Below, one piece after another: positions 33,817-46,880 of a DNA stretch of 64,000 nt. The DNA comes from Calycina herbarum. Its lineage: Eukaryota > Ascomycota > Leotiomycetes > Helotiales > Pezizellaceae. The stretch is from assembly GCA_001414485.1 (NCBI GenBank), contig LLEY01000048.1:62001-126000 (forward strand). Direction: 5' to 3'. The notes under the pieces were generated by a model. That model ran no database searches and was not told where the DNA came from. It was given only the letters and a program-made list of their open reading frames with translations. The position numbers were made by a program, and so were the translations under genes. How positions within the stretch are numbered: the first letter of the stretch is position 1; the number at the start of each line of letters is the position of its first letter.

Positions 33817-34582
33817 GTACTACTAAGATAGTAAAGAGGCTAGGTTAATAGTCTTTAGGTTATTATATTTATTAAAGCTCTTCTTAATATTATTAAGTAA
33901 GACCTCTTAAAGATATAGCTTAGCTGCTTTTTAGTAATATAGAGACTACTAGTATACTACTTTAGTCTCTTTAAAATAAAGTTTCTTTTTTATATACTTA
34001 TAGCTAGTAAGACTATTATTAGTATAGTATTTAGCTAGTACTAGTAGATTAAGATATTACTAACTAGTAAGCTCTTTTAGCCTCTAGTTGATTTTATATA
34101 GTAATAGAGAGAACACTTCTACGTCTTATTATCTAGTATAGATATAAAATACTACTATAGTAATTATTTTTAAAGTGTCTTTAGTAGCTTTAGTATAACT
34201 ATAGACTAATACTTTATCTCTTTTTATATAATACTTATAGTCTTAGTTAAACTATAAGGTGTTCTTTCTCTAGTTAATTAGAAGATTATATTTTATAAGC
34301 TAAGACTTCCTAAGTATAATCTTATAAGAGCTAAGCTTAGTAACGTAAAAGCGTTATTAGTAGTCGATATACTAGTTTATATATAAGTTAAGAGTAATAA
34401 AGTAGGTAAGCTTCTCTACTAACGAAGACGATCTATTAACTATATAAAGGCGGCGAGGTTTTATTAAAGGTTTAAGAGTAAAGTTATTTTACTATATATA
34501 ATTAGAATTAATAAAAGCTTTAGCTAAAGCGCTAGAGTTAAGTATAAAGTAGGTAGTAGAGAGCTTTATATTATTAGTACTA
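33817..34582. other. RIPed sequence of unknown origin
   Basis: About 770 bases of TA-rich sequence between E1 and the first Fot1-like element. On the minus strand, short runs of protein-like text appear but I could not match them to a family. No LTR or TIR is visible. Confidence 0.4.
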
Positions 34583-36441
34583 ACGTGTTTTATAAGCGAG
34601 TCGCCTATATAAGCGAGTCGCCTATATAAGCGAGTCGCCTACTTTTTCAACCTAGTATTATTATAATATAAAATACTTAATACTATATAAAGTTATTATT
34701 ACTATAGAAGCTATCTAGTATTCTTTAGAACTTTCGTTATCTTCTATATCTAATATTTCTACTTAATAAGTATAAGAATTATACCTAGTTTTACTATAAC
34801 AGCTATAGTACCTGTCTACGCGAACTCTCTTCTTAGACTCTTTATCTTATTTCTAGCTACTATTTTCCTTAGATATAATTAAATCAGCTACGTCGTCTAC
34901 TATTAATATCTCTTAACTCTTAATATACTTTCTCTTACGACTTTTATACTTAGTTATAGCCTTAGTTATTATATAAAGACTAGTGATTTCCTTATATATT
35001 AATACTATATTATATATTACTCTAGTTAAGCCTTTTTCGAGTTAACTAAGAGACTGAATAATAGAACTAGGTAACGAGTCTTAATATCTTTAAATCTGAT
35101 CTTAAATAAGCGTTAATTAAGCTATTATTTCGTATACGTTACTTAGTGTTTTAGGTGTCTATAGAGTATCTTCTAGTATTATTAGTATTAGCGTACGAAG
35201 CCTTAAATCAAGCTTTAATAACATAGCTTCTAAGCTATATAAGACTAGCCTAGCCTCTTTAAAACTCGCGTAGATATTATTCTTTATAAATGCTTTATAA
35301 AAAGCTGCTTTAAATACGAGAAGAAAGGTTTCTTTAATAATATAATTAATATAATTACGTACTAAGCCTAATATCTTAGCTCTATACGCTCGCTTTAATA
35401 GCGAGAAGTAGACTATATTAAGGAGCTATAGTAGATACGATAAGTATAGAGGTATATAGAAAGTAATAATATTTAAGTCTTTATAAAGTTACTAGAATTT
35501 AAGTAAGTTATAGCTTTTATAACTATTAATAATTAATAAACGATATTCTTCTATACTTTATATCTTTATATACTTATTAAAATACTTTAACTATATAACT
35601 CTAAGCTTATTATTTATCTAGCTGTTATTACTAACCTTAATTACTTAATCGTATAGTATATATATGTCTTAGTACTAGGTAGAAATAAGTACTTTGCCTA
35701 CGAATATAATAAATAGTAGAATTACCTATTCTATTATATTAACTCTCTAAATAACTATAACCTACTCGCGATTACTTAGCTGAACTTACTTTCGCTTCCT
35801 ACGCGTTTCTAAGCTTATAACAACTAGTTAGAACGAAATAACTCCTATTATAAAGCTACTTTCGTCAAAGTTATAAATATTCTTATCTTAAATACTATAT
35901 TTCTCTTTAATAGACGATATAAGCGTAAACTATAGGCTAATAACTCGTAGATCCTTAGTTAAAGCTCGCTAATAATCGTATAAACGACTCTATCGAGTTT
36001 TAAGCTTAGGTATACGTTTTATAAAGTTATCTAGCTAGTTTCTACTTATAGGCTTTCTATCGCGCTCTCTTAGTAGATTATTAGCTATATCTTATACTAT
36101 ATCTCTTATAGACGAAAACTCTTACGAATCTAACTCTAATATATATCTAACTATTACCTCCTTCTCTAGCTTTATAAGCTTTTTCGAATTAGACTAGTAA
36201 TCGCGTTATAAGAGCTTTCTAGCGCGTCGATTAGAGAGAGTCTTTTAAGAAATATAGTAAATCTTTATAAAGCTTTATTTAGTTAATAACGTGTTATTTT
36301 CAAGTTCTTAGATTACTAAAATAATATTAGCTTCTTAAGAAGGTAATTAAACGTTATAGTATTAAGCTATTATAATTTAAAGGTAGTATATAGTACGCGA
36401 CGAGGAAAGTAGGCGACTCGCTTATATAAGCGACTCGCTTA
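34583..36441 (-). mobile_element. Fot1/pogo-type (Tc1-mariner) DNA transposon, copy 1
   Basis: 1,859 bp flanked by TA target dinucleotides (34581-34582, 36442-36443) with inverted ends ACGTGTTT(T/C)ATAAGCGAGTCGCC. The left end carries three copies of the 17-bp unit TATAAGCGAGTCGCCTA and the right end two. On the minus strand a relic DDE transposase reads NFIKRIPKLKTR, IYNFDES (first Asp kept), VISFQLVV, RRKRKQVQ and LLIINSY where the family has IDGH, so the second catalytic Asp is lost. Stops throughout. Confidence 0.88.
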
Positions 36442-36479
36442 TGAAACACGTTAACTAATTTATAAGAAACCTCTATTAT

Positions 36480-37850
36480 ACTCTTCTTCTGTCTTTTCTC
36501 TAGCGATAATAATATTAAAGCTTTCTTCTAATTTCTACGTCTCTAGTAGTAACTATCGATAGAGACTAGGCTTTTCTCTTAATCTTATCTATATTCTTTC
36601 TCTTCTCTTCGTTTTAGCAGCGAGCTTCCTTTAGCTTAGTATAACCTAGAAGACTATATATCTTATTATCGTAGTAGTAACAGAGGTTATACTCTATCTA
36701 GAACTTCTTATAAGTAGCTTTTAACTTAGAAGTCTTAGCCTAGGTCTTATTCTTAATATTCTTCTAAGTCTAGACGTATTTTCCTCTAACTTTCAAGGTA
36801 TCGAGGTCTATTACCTTAGAGTTAGAGAGTAAAGTAGTCGAAGCCGGGGTAATTAGAGTAGTAGTAGAGCTAGAGTTATTCTTAAGATACTAAGTACTAT
36901 AAACAGCTTAGTTAATATTATCTTTTTCTCGTACTAGGTTAGCTAAGGTATTAAGTTCAATAGCTAAGGTATAGCGAGGGTCTAAGAGAATATAGTCTCG
37001 AATAGAGAGGTAGGTAGTATAGAGAAGTCTCTAGATATAATCGAATCTAGTAGAGTTAGTAGTAGTAGCTAATAATAAGTAGAAGAAGAGGAATTTAGAA
37101 GCTAGTTAGTAACTCTATTTTTTCTTTTAAAGCTTTTACTAAGCTTTCTTATAACTGAACTTATTATTAAACGTATTATATAGAACGTCTAATATACCTT
37201 CTACTAAGTTTATTATAATAAATTCGCTAGCGTTATTAAGATAGAGGTTGATATACTTACGTGTCTCTCTCTCTAGAGTTAATAAGATATAAGTTATTCG
37301 CTCTAATTTAGTAGGAAACTAGTTAGAGTTAGTATAAAGCTTAACTTTAAGATTAATAATATATAATTATAGCTTAGTAGTAGATCGGCGGCTACTACTA
37401 AACTTAGCTAGGTTAGTATAAGAGACAGATCGAATAAGTAGAGTAGAGAGGTTTTAGTAAATCCGGAGTAATTCCTCGATTTAAGAGTTACTCGTAGAAG
37501 CAGCTATAGAAGTAGCTTACTAGAGACGTTAGTTCTTATTATTAAGAGTTATAATATAGTTATTAAATTTAGTAGCCTATTAATTATACTCGTTAGCTTC
37601 TTATAAGACATCTACTTTAGCGATATACTATACTTACTATATAGTATCTTTATTAATAATCGTCTAATTATAAAGCGAGAGTAGGTCTCGTAGAATTTAT
37701 TAAAAGATATCTTCGTTCTTATTAATAAAAGCTTTAAGTATACTATTATTAATAACAGCTTAGAGTTCTTAGATAGTGAATTCGAGTATTATAAATTCGA
37801 GGTAAGAGTAAGAGTAAGAGTAGTAGGTAATAGCGAGAGAAAAGGTGTTT
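36480..37850 (-). pseudogene. Retrotransposon gag relic
   Basis: On the minus strand, from about 37850 leftwards, a gag-like protein with stops can be read: LERITYILLTLEREARQYI, FIIINLVEGILDVLYNTF, RFDYIQRLLYTTYLSIRDYI, TLAIELNTLANLVREKD, and at about 36670-36720 a zinc-knuckle remnant CYYYDNKIYSLLGYTK (pattern CxxCxxxGHxxxxC). This is a different family from E1-E3. No pol follows, because copy 1 of the Fot1-like element occupies its downstream side. Confidence 0.65.
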
Positions 37851-37893
37851 TAAAAGCAGTAGATATAGCGACGATATATATACTATTATAATA

Positions 37894-38453
37894 GTACGAA
37901 ACGGATACTACTATAAAAGAGGTATATAGAAGTGTGTTCGATAGAATAACATACCTAAATACTAGGCTCTAATACGAAGGAAAAGACTAAATTAGTCTTT
38001 CCCGATAGAGAGGAGGTAGCTATTTATAAGAGGTTCGGATAATAGTAAGTTCGAAAGCTATCTAGCTATTCTAAATCCTGAAACAACATCTATATCGTAT
38101 TCTATTTAGTACGTAGACTCGGCAATTCTAATTCCTATTATTTCGATTAATTCCTAATAGTTCTATTATAACTATATAAGTAAAAGAAGGCGAATAATAT
38201 ATTATAGTAGAGATTAACGAATAGATTATTTATAAGAAAGAAGAGAAGAGAGAAGCTCTTCTCTAGCTATTTATATATCTATAAAAGAATATATCTATAA
38301 TCTCGCTTAGCTATTCGTAATCTCGCTTAGCAAGTCACTTAAAAGCTAGCTCGAAAGTATACTTATTTACTAAATTAAAAACTCTTATACTCTTAATTCT
38401 TAAGCTTTAAGTTTAAAAGCTTATTAAGAGTTCTCTCTTATATACTATCTATA
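37894..38453 (-). repeat. RIPed LTR/5' leader relic of the gag-bearing element
   Basis: 37896-38150 is similar along its length to the unmutated fragment at 47282-47545 (shared blocks ACGAAAC, AGAATAACAT, ATACTAGGCTCTAA, ACGAAGGAAAAGA, TTTCCCGATA, GGTTCGGA). Differences are mainly G-to-A and C-to-T in the 37.9-kb copy. Because it abuts gag on its 5' side it is probably the LTR and leader. The right boundary is cut by the second Fot1-like element. Confidence 0.6.
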
Positions 38454-40304
38454 ACGTGTTTTATAAGCGAGTCGCCTACCTAAGCAGGTCGCCTACTTTC
38501 CTAGTTACGTACTATCTACTACCTTTAAATCGTAATAGCTTAATACTATAACGTTTAATTACCTTCTTAAGAAGCTAATATTATTTTAGCGACCTAAGGA
38601 CTTGAAAACAACGTATTATTAACTAAACGAAGCGCTGCAAAGATTTACTAGGTTCCTTAAAAGACTCTCTCTAACCGACGCGCCGGAAAGCTCTTATAAC
38701 GCGATTGCTAGCCTAATTCGAAAAAGCTTACGAAGCTAGAGGAGGAGGCAATAGTTAGATATATATTAGAGTTAGATTTGCGAGGGTTTTCGCCTATAAG
38801 GGATATAGTACGAGATATAGCTAATAATCTACTAAGAGAGCGCGACAGAAAGCCTATAGATAAGAACTAGCTAGATAACTTTATTAAACGTATACCTAAG
38901 CTTAAAACTCGATAGAGTCGTTCTTACGATCGTTAGCGAGCTTTGACTAAGGATCCGCGAGTTATTAGCCTATAGTTTACGCTTATATAGTCTATAAAAG
39001 AGAAATATAGTATTTAAAATAAGAATATTTATAACTTTAACAAAAGTGGCTTTATAATAGGAGTTATTTCGTTCTAACTAGTTGTTATAAGCTTAGAAAC
39101 GCGTAGGAAGCGAAAGCAAGTTCAGCTAGGTAATCGTAAGTAGGTTATAGTTATTTAGAGAGTTAACGTAATAGAATAGGTAATCCTACTATTTATTATA
39201 TTTGTAGGTAAAGTACTTATTTCTTCCTAGTACTAAGATATATATATACTATATAATTAGGGAATTAAGGTTAGCGATAACGGCTAGATAAATAATAAGC
39301 TTAGAGTTATATAGTTAAAGTATTTTAATAAATATATAAAAGCGTAAAGTATAGAAGAATACTGTTTATTAATTATTAATAGTTATAAAAGCTATAACTC
39401 GCTTAAATTCTAGTAACTCTATAAAGACTTAAATATTATTACTCTTTATATACCTCTATACTTATCGCACCTGCTATAGCTACTTAATATAGTCTGCTTC
39501 TCGCTTTTAAAGCGAGCGTATAGAGCTAAGATATCAGGCTTAGTACGTAATTATATTAATTATATTACTAAAGAAACCTTTCTTCTAGTGTTTAAAACAG
39601 CTTTTTATAAAGCATTTACGAAAGATAATATCTACGCGAGTTTTAAAGGCGCTAGGCTAGTCCTATATAACTCAGAAGCTGTTTTATCGAAGCTTGATTT
39701 AAGGCTCTATACGCTAACACTAACGATACTAGAAGACACTCTATAGACACCTAAAACACTAAGCAACGCGTGCGAAATAATAGCTTAATTAACGCTTATT
39801 CGAGATCGGATTTAAAGATATTAAGACTCGTTACCTAGTTCTATTATTCAGTCTCTTAATTAACTCGAAAAAGGCTCTACTAAGGTAATATATAATATAG
39901 TATTAATACGTAAGGAAATCACTAGTCTTCGTAAGATAACTAAGGCTATAACTAAGTATAAAAGTCGTAAGAGAAAGTATATTAAGAGTTAAGAGATATT
40001 AACAGTAGGCGAGGTAGCTGATTTAATTGCTTCTAAGGAAACTAGCGACTAGAAACAAGGTAAAGAGTCTAGGAAGAGAGTTCGCGTAGACAGGTACTAT
40101 AGCCGTTATAGTAAAACTAGGTATAATTCTCGTACTTATTAGGTAGAAATATTTAATATAGAAGATAGCGAAAGTTCTAAATAATACTAGGTAGCTTCTA
40201 TAGTTTAATAACTTTATATAGTATTAAGTATTTTATATTATAATAATACTAGATTGAAAAAGTAGGCGACTCGCTTAGGTAGGCGACTCGCTTATAAAAC
40301 ACGT
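38454..40304 (+). mobile_element. Fot1/pogo-type DNA transposon, copy 2
   Basis: 1,851 bp between TA dinucleotides (38452-38453, 40305-40306). Terminal inverted repeats of about 46 bp each contain two AAGCGAGTCGCCTA-type units. The plus-strand transposase relic is less degraded than copy 1 (NFIKRIPKLKTR, AYRAKISGLVRNYINYITKETF, KKRVRVDRYYSRYSKTRYNS) but the first catalytic Asp is changed (YNFNKSGF instead of YNFDETGF) and IDGH reads INSY, so it is dead. Opposite orientation to copy 1. Confidence 0.88.
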
Positions 40305-40306
40305 TA

Positions 40307-41300
40307 TACGTTTTTATCTTAATTACTATAACTAGCGCTTTCGCTTTTAAGGTTTTTAAGACTTTAAAAAGAGTCTTCTTTCTAGAAGTCTTTTAAGCTT
40401 TATTACTATTACTCTTAGTAAGATTAGTAGATAGAAAAGTTCTCTTCTTTTTAGACTTTACTAATAAGCTTATAGAATCGTCTTCTATAAGCTTTAAAAG
40501 CTTAAAGATTAATAGATATTTAGTCTTCTCTTTAGCTTCCTTTCTCGCTCTCGCTCTCTCTATCTCTCTCTCTCTCTTTTCTCTTATCTAATCTCTTTCC
40601 TCTCTTTTAGCGTCGGCTCTTTCCTCCTCTATATATATTATATAGTCGTTCTTAATCGATTATTATAATTTAGCGGTTTTAGATAGAAAGAGAGTAATTA
40701 ATAGTATATAAGAACCTAGTGCTATTAAAGAGCTCTTACTAGAAAGACGTACTTCTAGAGCTTTTAAGCTAACTCTTACTAAAGCTTCTATATCGATTAT
40801 AACCTTCCTTAGTAGTAATAGTAGGAGTATATCAGTAGTAAGAGAGAGAGCCTTTTTAAGGACTTTTTTAGTAGCTTTTTTAGTAGCTTTTTTAGTAGCT
40901 TTTTTTTTTAACTTTAGAGAGTGCTTTAGATATCTCTAGCCTAGAGCTTTATAAGTGTATATTTCTAGGTTTATTAGAGTATTAAAAATATTAAGAATAA
41001 GATAATAAGTAGTTATTTAGCTAATATTTCTATAGAGCTTCCTAGGCACGATTATAGTATATAAAACGCTCGGATTATAAAAAAAGTAGGTAAATTCAAG
41101 CTTAATTCGTAACTAACTATAATAATATAGAGGAAAATAAGAAAGACAGCGGGAAAAAAAGATAAGACTTTACTTTATATAAAGAAGCTTTCCTCTTTCT
41201 TCTTTTCTCTCTTTAGCTTATTCTCTTTAGAAATATAATACCTTTTACTTATACTATATATTTTATATATAACCTATAATAGTACTTAAAAGCTTTATAG
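40307..41300 (-). pseudogene. Unassigned RIPed coding relic, coiled-coil-like
   Basis: The minus strand reads a charged, coiled-coil-like stretch (about 40500-40620: REKREREIERARARKEAKEKTKYLLIFKLLKLIED) and, near 40860-40915, tandem copies of an 11-12 base unit (AGTAGCTTTTTT). It could be the tail of a DDE transposase of another family; I cannot decide. 41090-41300 is AT-rich with no reading. Confidence 0.35.
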
Positions 41301-41479
41301 TCTATCTAGATACGAATTACCGAGTTAGTATAAGCTAGGTATAAAGATTTATATTTAGTAAATAAAGAGTTTAGAAACATATATACCTTTTTTCGTAGAT
41401 CGAATTTTTTGTTCTAAATCACTCGCTCTTATCTACTCGTACTTAATAAGCCGATTTCCTTCTATAGAAACCTCTCTTA

Positions 41480-42850
41480 GAAGGCCTCCGGTCTTATCTA
41501 CGCCTCTAAGAAGAGACCTAGGAAAAGAGAGAGAGCGCTCGATTCTCTCTCTTCTGAATATATAACAACACTTTGTCTTAGCAACTTCTAAAGCTCTTAA
41601 GCGTAGTACTATAGGCTAAACCTTCTTCGGAGAAACTGTAGAAGCTGTAGATTACTACCTAAGTACTACTCTTAACAAAGCCTCTCCTAACCTTCTTCTC
41701 TACCTCCGAGCCTTTTATACTTAAGTTGCCGATATTAGCCTACTATTCTACTAAGCATACACCTTAGAGACACCCCCTCTACTACTCTTAATCTTAGAAA
41801 CCTCCTCTATTATATATAGAGAGGGCCCTACGCTATCTACGACTCCTCCTCTCCCTCTAGGCTCGGCTGAAATCTTTTTATATATATAGACTATAAAAGG
41901 TGCCTTAGCGCCTAAAAGTATACTAGTAATAATACCTCACTCTCTCCCTCTTTCTATTAGTACTTCAAAGCTATAGAAGGATAAGAATAAGAGTTCTTTA
42001 GCTAAACTAGACCTTAGAGTCTTTATCCAACTATCTCTTGATTCCCTAGAAAGGAAACATTCTACTCTAGCTATCTTTCTTACCTTCTATAATCTAAAGA
42101 TAGGCTGTAAAGAGCTTATATAAGAGGTCCTCTCGGTTAGCTCTAGTTTCGCTATTATACTAAAGAACGAGGCTGCTCTAGAAGCACTATTATCGATAAA
42201 GAAGGCATTTATATAAACGCTATTCTCTATAGCTAAGATTAAGACCTTATAAAACTAGGTAGTATACTACTTATTAGAGATACTTCGAAGTATCGAAGCT
42301 ATTAAGATCAACGAAAAAGGAGTAATTATATTAACCCTCGTCTCTACTACTTCTAAAGTAGTAGCTATAGTAATTAAGAAACGAATCGGAATAGCCTCTA
42401 TAAAGGTTGATATAATAAGGATCTCGCTATCGGATAAGCTGTTCTACACCTCCTAGACTGTCTTCTTTAAAGAGGAAGAAGCCTAGGACAGCTACGCTAT
42501 CCTAGATATAATATCTCTTCTCGGTAGAAGAGTCTTCTTTAAACCTCTTCTTAAGGTTTCTATAATTACATAGTGCTCTAAGTACTAGGGGTGGTATAAC
42601 TAAAGGAACTATAGGAAGAACTAACGGTGCTGTCTATGCGGTACTACTTAATACTCTAAAGACTTTTACCTTACGTGTTTATAATATATATAGTATAAGC
42701 TAAAGTGTCTATATTATAGTAGACCTTACGCCTTAGACGACCTAGGGTGCTAGCTTAGACTAAGGAACTTAGGGACACGCCCCTTAACCGAGAATAAGAG
42801 AACTATTTAGTAAGTATATAATGAAATACGGATAAGAAGAGAGGTAGACT
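41480..42850 (+). pseudogene. LINE ORF1 relic with zinc knuckles
   Basis: Nucleic-acid-binding ORF1 of the LINE. Its 3' part (about 42620-42750) reads RCCLCGTT-YSKDF and KCLYYSRPYALDDLGC, which fit the CCHC knuckles of Tad/I-type ORF1 proteins, the second with one Cys changed to Tyr. Many TAG stops at former Gln/Trp codons. Confidence 0.7.
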
Positions 42851-43109
42851 CCCCTTGTAGCAGCCGAGACACAGAAGCTCCGGCTACTCTACAAGCTAGA
42901 GTAGACAGCTCTTCTAACTCGACTACCTCGCCTACTTCGCCTGCCTTACCTACCTCGCCTATCTTACTATCCTAAGAAGATAATTTTAACACCTCTATAG
43001 ATACTTCTATAGAAGAGGCTCTCGACAACCTCTCTATTCGAAGAACCCGAGGAAATACTATTATAGTTTCTCTATAAGTAGATAAGGGCTTACTAAAAAC
43101 CACTACCTC

Positions 43110-46100
43110 TAAGTTCTATAGATTAACGTTTATAAGTCTAGCAAGTACTAGGAGCTAGTTCTCTAACTAGCTTACTCTAGACGAGTCGACATAGTCCTTA
43201 TCTAGGAACCGTATATATACTAGAGAGAGATTAGCTGTTAGATTATAAGACGCTACTCGAATTATACCTACTTTACACCTATATATAACTAGAATAATAA
43301 CCTTTCTAGAGTGCTTATATTTATACGAAAAGGAGCGGGGATTCTCTTAAGTTAATAAACACCGATTACACTCTTGCTTAAATACTAAGACCTTGTTTAT
43401 ATCGAGATCACGCTCTCTTAAGACCTCCCGTTATATATCCTTAACGTATATAACACCTCTCTAGGCGCTAAGGGCGCTAGAGAGGCTATTAACCTCGTCC
43501 TTCACTTATAATATATTACTATAACGAATACCCTTATAGCCGGTAACTTGAACCTAAAGAGCTAGCTCTAGTAACTAGATTTCCTTAAGCAGGAAAGTAT
43601 ACAAGCCTCCTCGCTTATTAACTAGACAGAGAACAGGGGGCTACAACTCTCTACCCCTCCTAGGACGTAAATACACAACCTTAGTAATACCCTCGACCTT
43701 GCCTTTTGCTTAAGTAACCTCTGCTAAAGAGAGGTATCTACTAAGATAGACCTTATCTTTAAGTATAGCTCTAACTACCTCCTACTTCTTACCCGGCTTC
43801 TGTATATAGGAAACCTAACAGAGAAGGATCCGTCTTTAAAACTTAGTACTCTTAATATTAAAACCTTTAAGACTACTCTCTAAAGTAAGCTTGAAACGTA
43901 ATAGCTATACGAACTTATATAACAACTAAACACGGAATTACTAGAGGCTCTAGTAGGATTTATTACTAAGAGCGTATATAGCGCGTACCTCTATAGTACT
44001 AAGCGAGGTCTCGGATATAGATTCAGACACCCCTAGTAGAATAAGGAATACTAGACAGCGGCTACTAAGACAAGGCAAGTATAAAGGCTTAATACGAGCC
44101 CTCGAGCCTTAAAGTCTCTTCGTAGGAGTTTAAGACAGAAAATCTAGAAGGTAAAGAGAGAATACTTCTATAACCTAATTAATAAGGCTATAAAGAGCAA
44201 AGACGTCTTTAATATTTATAAGTAGTACTAGAGTAATAGAATATATAAGTCTTCTCTCTTAAGAAACTCAGTAGGTTAGCTAGGCTTTACTACTTAGGAG
44301 AAGTAGAAGATCCTTATACCAGAGCTGCTTATAAATAAGGCTAAAGTTAGAGATATACTATTTAATACTCTAACTACCTCTACTTAGGCCCTCTCGTAGA
44401 CAGACCTTACTTTACACGAGGTTAAGGAATCGATCCTTAGTAAAGCTTCAACTATACTAAGAGAAGACGAGCTAGTAATAGGGGTTCTTAAAGTGGCCTA
44501 GCTATAGATCTCGAACCTTGTCTTCCTACTATTCAGAGGCTATATAGAGACAGGCTTCTACCCGAAGATCTTCTAATCCGCTGTCGTCGCTATTATCCTA
44601 AAACCTAATAAGAAAGACAAGTCCTCTTCTTAAGTATACTAGCTAATTACTCTACTCTCGGTCCTTAGAAAAGGGCTTAAAAAGCTCCTTACTAAGTAAG
44701 TCTCTTAGATAGCTATTAAGCACTCTATTCTAGAGTAGAACTAGTTCAGAGCTCTTCCGCTAAGAGCCGCTATAGACCTTACTACCTGTCTTACCTTCGA
44801 TATTAAGTTAGCTCTTATAGATAAGCAGGAAGCCTCTCTTCTTATACTCGATATTAAGAGCGCCTTTGACGTAGTACTCCCTAGCCGTCTAATTAAAAGG
44901 TTAAGAGAGTAAGGATAGCTATATTACTTCGTAGAATAGGTCTCTTCTTTCTTAACTAATAGATTAGTAAAAGTAAAGCTTAATAGAGAAGTAGGCAATA
45001 CTACCCTGCTTTAGTATAGCCTTCTATAAGGCTCGCCTATCTTACTAATCCTCTTTATACTCTATATCTAGCCTCTCTTTAGATTAGGAGTTAGCTCTCT
45101 TCTAGTAGTATAGAGATTCGGCTACGCTAACGATATTAGATTACTTACTTTCGAGCCTTTAAAGGCAGGGAATGTTAAGGACCTAGTAAAGTAGGTAGTA
45201 AGCGTACTTAAGTAGAGCATAGACGAGGGTATTACCTTTAACGCTAAAAAATTAGAACTTATCTACTTCTCTTATAAAAGGAAACAAAGAGAGAGAGATA
45301 TCTAGCCCCTCTCTGCTATTATAGTTAAAGGAAAGACAATAGAGCCTATATAGGAACTCTAGTAGCTTAGTATCTTCTTCGACCCCTGCCTCACCTTTTA
45401 TAGTTACGTCAAAAGAATAGCTAGTAAGGCTATACTTATAGCTAATACTCTTAAAGGAATAATAAACATAGTAAGAGGATCTCTCTTATATCTACTAAAA
45501 TAAGTAGTTACTACTTATATCCTCTCGATCGCCTATTTTAGATACGAGACCTAGTACTCTAGTTATACGAAAATAGGCTAAGTAGGTACTATAAATAACT
45601 AGATCAGCCGCTATCTAACTCTCCTAGATAGAGTAGTTATAAAGTATACTAGAATCATCCTCCTAGTCTATAAAACTACTCCTACCTCGGTACTCCTTAT
45701 AGAATCTAGCCTCCTAGCCGCTGAAATTACTCTTATAGTTAAAAGCAGAGCTTTTAAGACTAGAACTCGACAACTTAACCTAGTATACCCGCTTAAGCAA
45801 TGTATAAATAACCCTTGCTTAAAGGCTAGGCTTATTTACCGCTCTTCTAAACCTCTCTCTTCTTCAGAAGAAGTTAATCTAATTCAAGACCCCTCGTAGA
45901 GTAGAGAGTTTAACTACTAAGCCCGCCTTCTCAAGGTAGCCGGCCTAAGCCCTAGCGGTAATAAAGACTCTTATAAAGCCGAATTCCTCGAATTCCTTAC
46001 CTCTGTTCCGCCTATAGACCTAGTTATATTTACTAACAGCTCTCGCTTAGACGATAAAAACATAGGAGGAGGTATATACCTTATAAGAGAAGAGGTTATC

Positions 46101-46880
46101 TTAAATATAAAGCTCTTCTCTTTTAGTAAAACCTTAGAAATATATAATATAGAAGCAAGAGCCGCCTTACATAGTCTTAAGCTTACCCTCGTATCCTCTT
46201 TTTAGTCTTTAGCTATAAAGTACTAGATTTACCTCGATAACCTTAAAGCTATACTATAGCTAACCCACTGATCTTATAACACCTTATAAGAGACCTTTAA
46301 TAAGGTATTCGACTTTACTTAGCTATACCTAGAGAAGATCTAGATACAGTAGTACTCTAGTTATATAGGAATTCGAAGGAATAAAATTACTAACAAAGCT
46401 GCGAGGAAAGCGGCTCGAACACCCTCCTCTAACCCTTCTTTACTTTATACTACTATACTTAAGAGAGAAGTTAAAGAGACAGGGGTTAAGCTCGCGTACA
46501 AGCTTTAGTAGACAACACTCTCAGATATCTATAAGAAGCTAGGTCTTACTTCCTAGCTCTTAAAACCTAGAACTCTCCAGCTACTAAGAGAGGTCCTAGC
46601 TTAGCTTATTATAGCTTATACTAGTTACAGAGACTTTATAGTATACTACTTTCGATTCCACTACCTTAATATATTACTAGAATCTAGGAATTACAAATGT
46701 AAAAAGACTAAAGTATAATTCTACTTACTCTTCTATAAGCTTATAAAGAATAAAGAGCTAAGGCTATTAGCTAAGGTAGAGGGAAATCCTTAACTCCTGT
46801 TCGAACCTAGTTATAAGGAGCTTTTTAACAAGGTCTATTCTAAGACTAAGTTCTTTATAAAGATCTATCTCTTAAGATAG
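43110..46880 (+). pseudogene. LINE ORF2 relic: endonuclease, reverse transcriptase, RNase H
   Basis: APE-type endonuclease start VDIVLIQEPYIY at about 43180 and NLNLKSQLQQLDF later. Reverse transcriptase shows LLILDIKSAFDVV (about 44845-44870), LLQGSPILLILF (about 45020-45060), and FGYANDIRLL at about 45120 where the family has YADD. An RNase H domain at about 46020-46400 begins VIFTNSSRLDDKN (from TDGS) and continues ARAALHSLK and IYLDNLKAI. The frame is kept over more than 3.5 kb with scattered stops. An RNase H domain places it with Tad/I-type LINEs. Confidence 0.85.

Noticed and set aside
33817..34582. Possible recombinase or polyprotein relic on the minus strand
   Set aside because: Only short protein-like runs between stops; no motif strong enough to name a family.
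34590..34640. CRISPR-like array of short repeats
   Set aside because: The three 17-bp units are contiguous, lie at the end of a DNA transposon, and form its inverted repeat.
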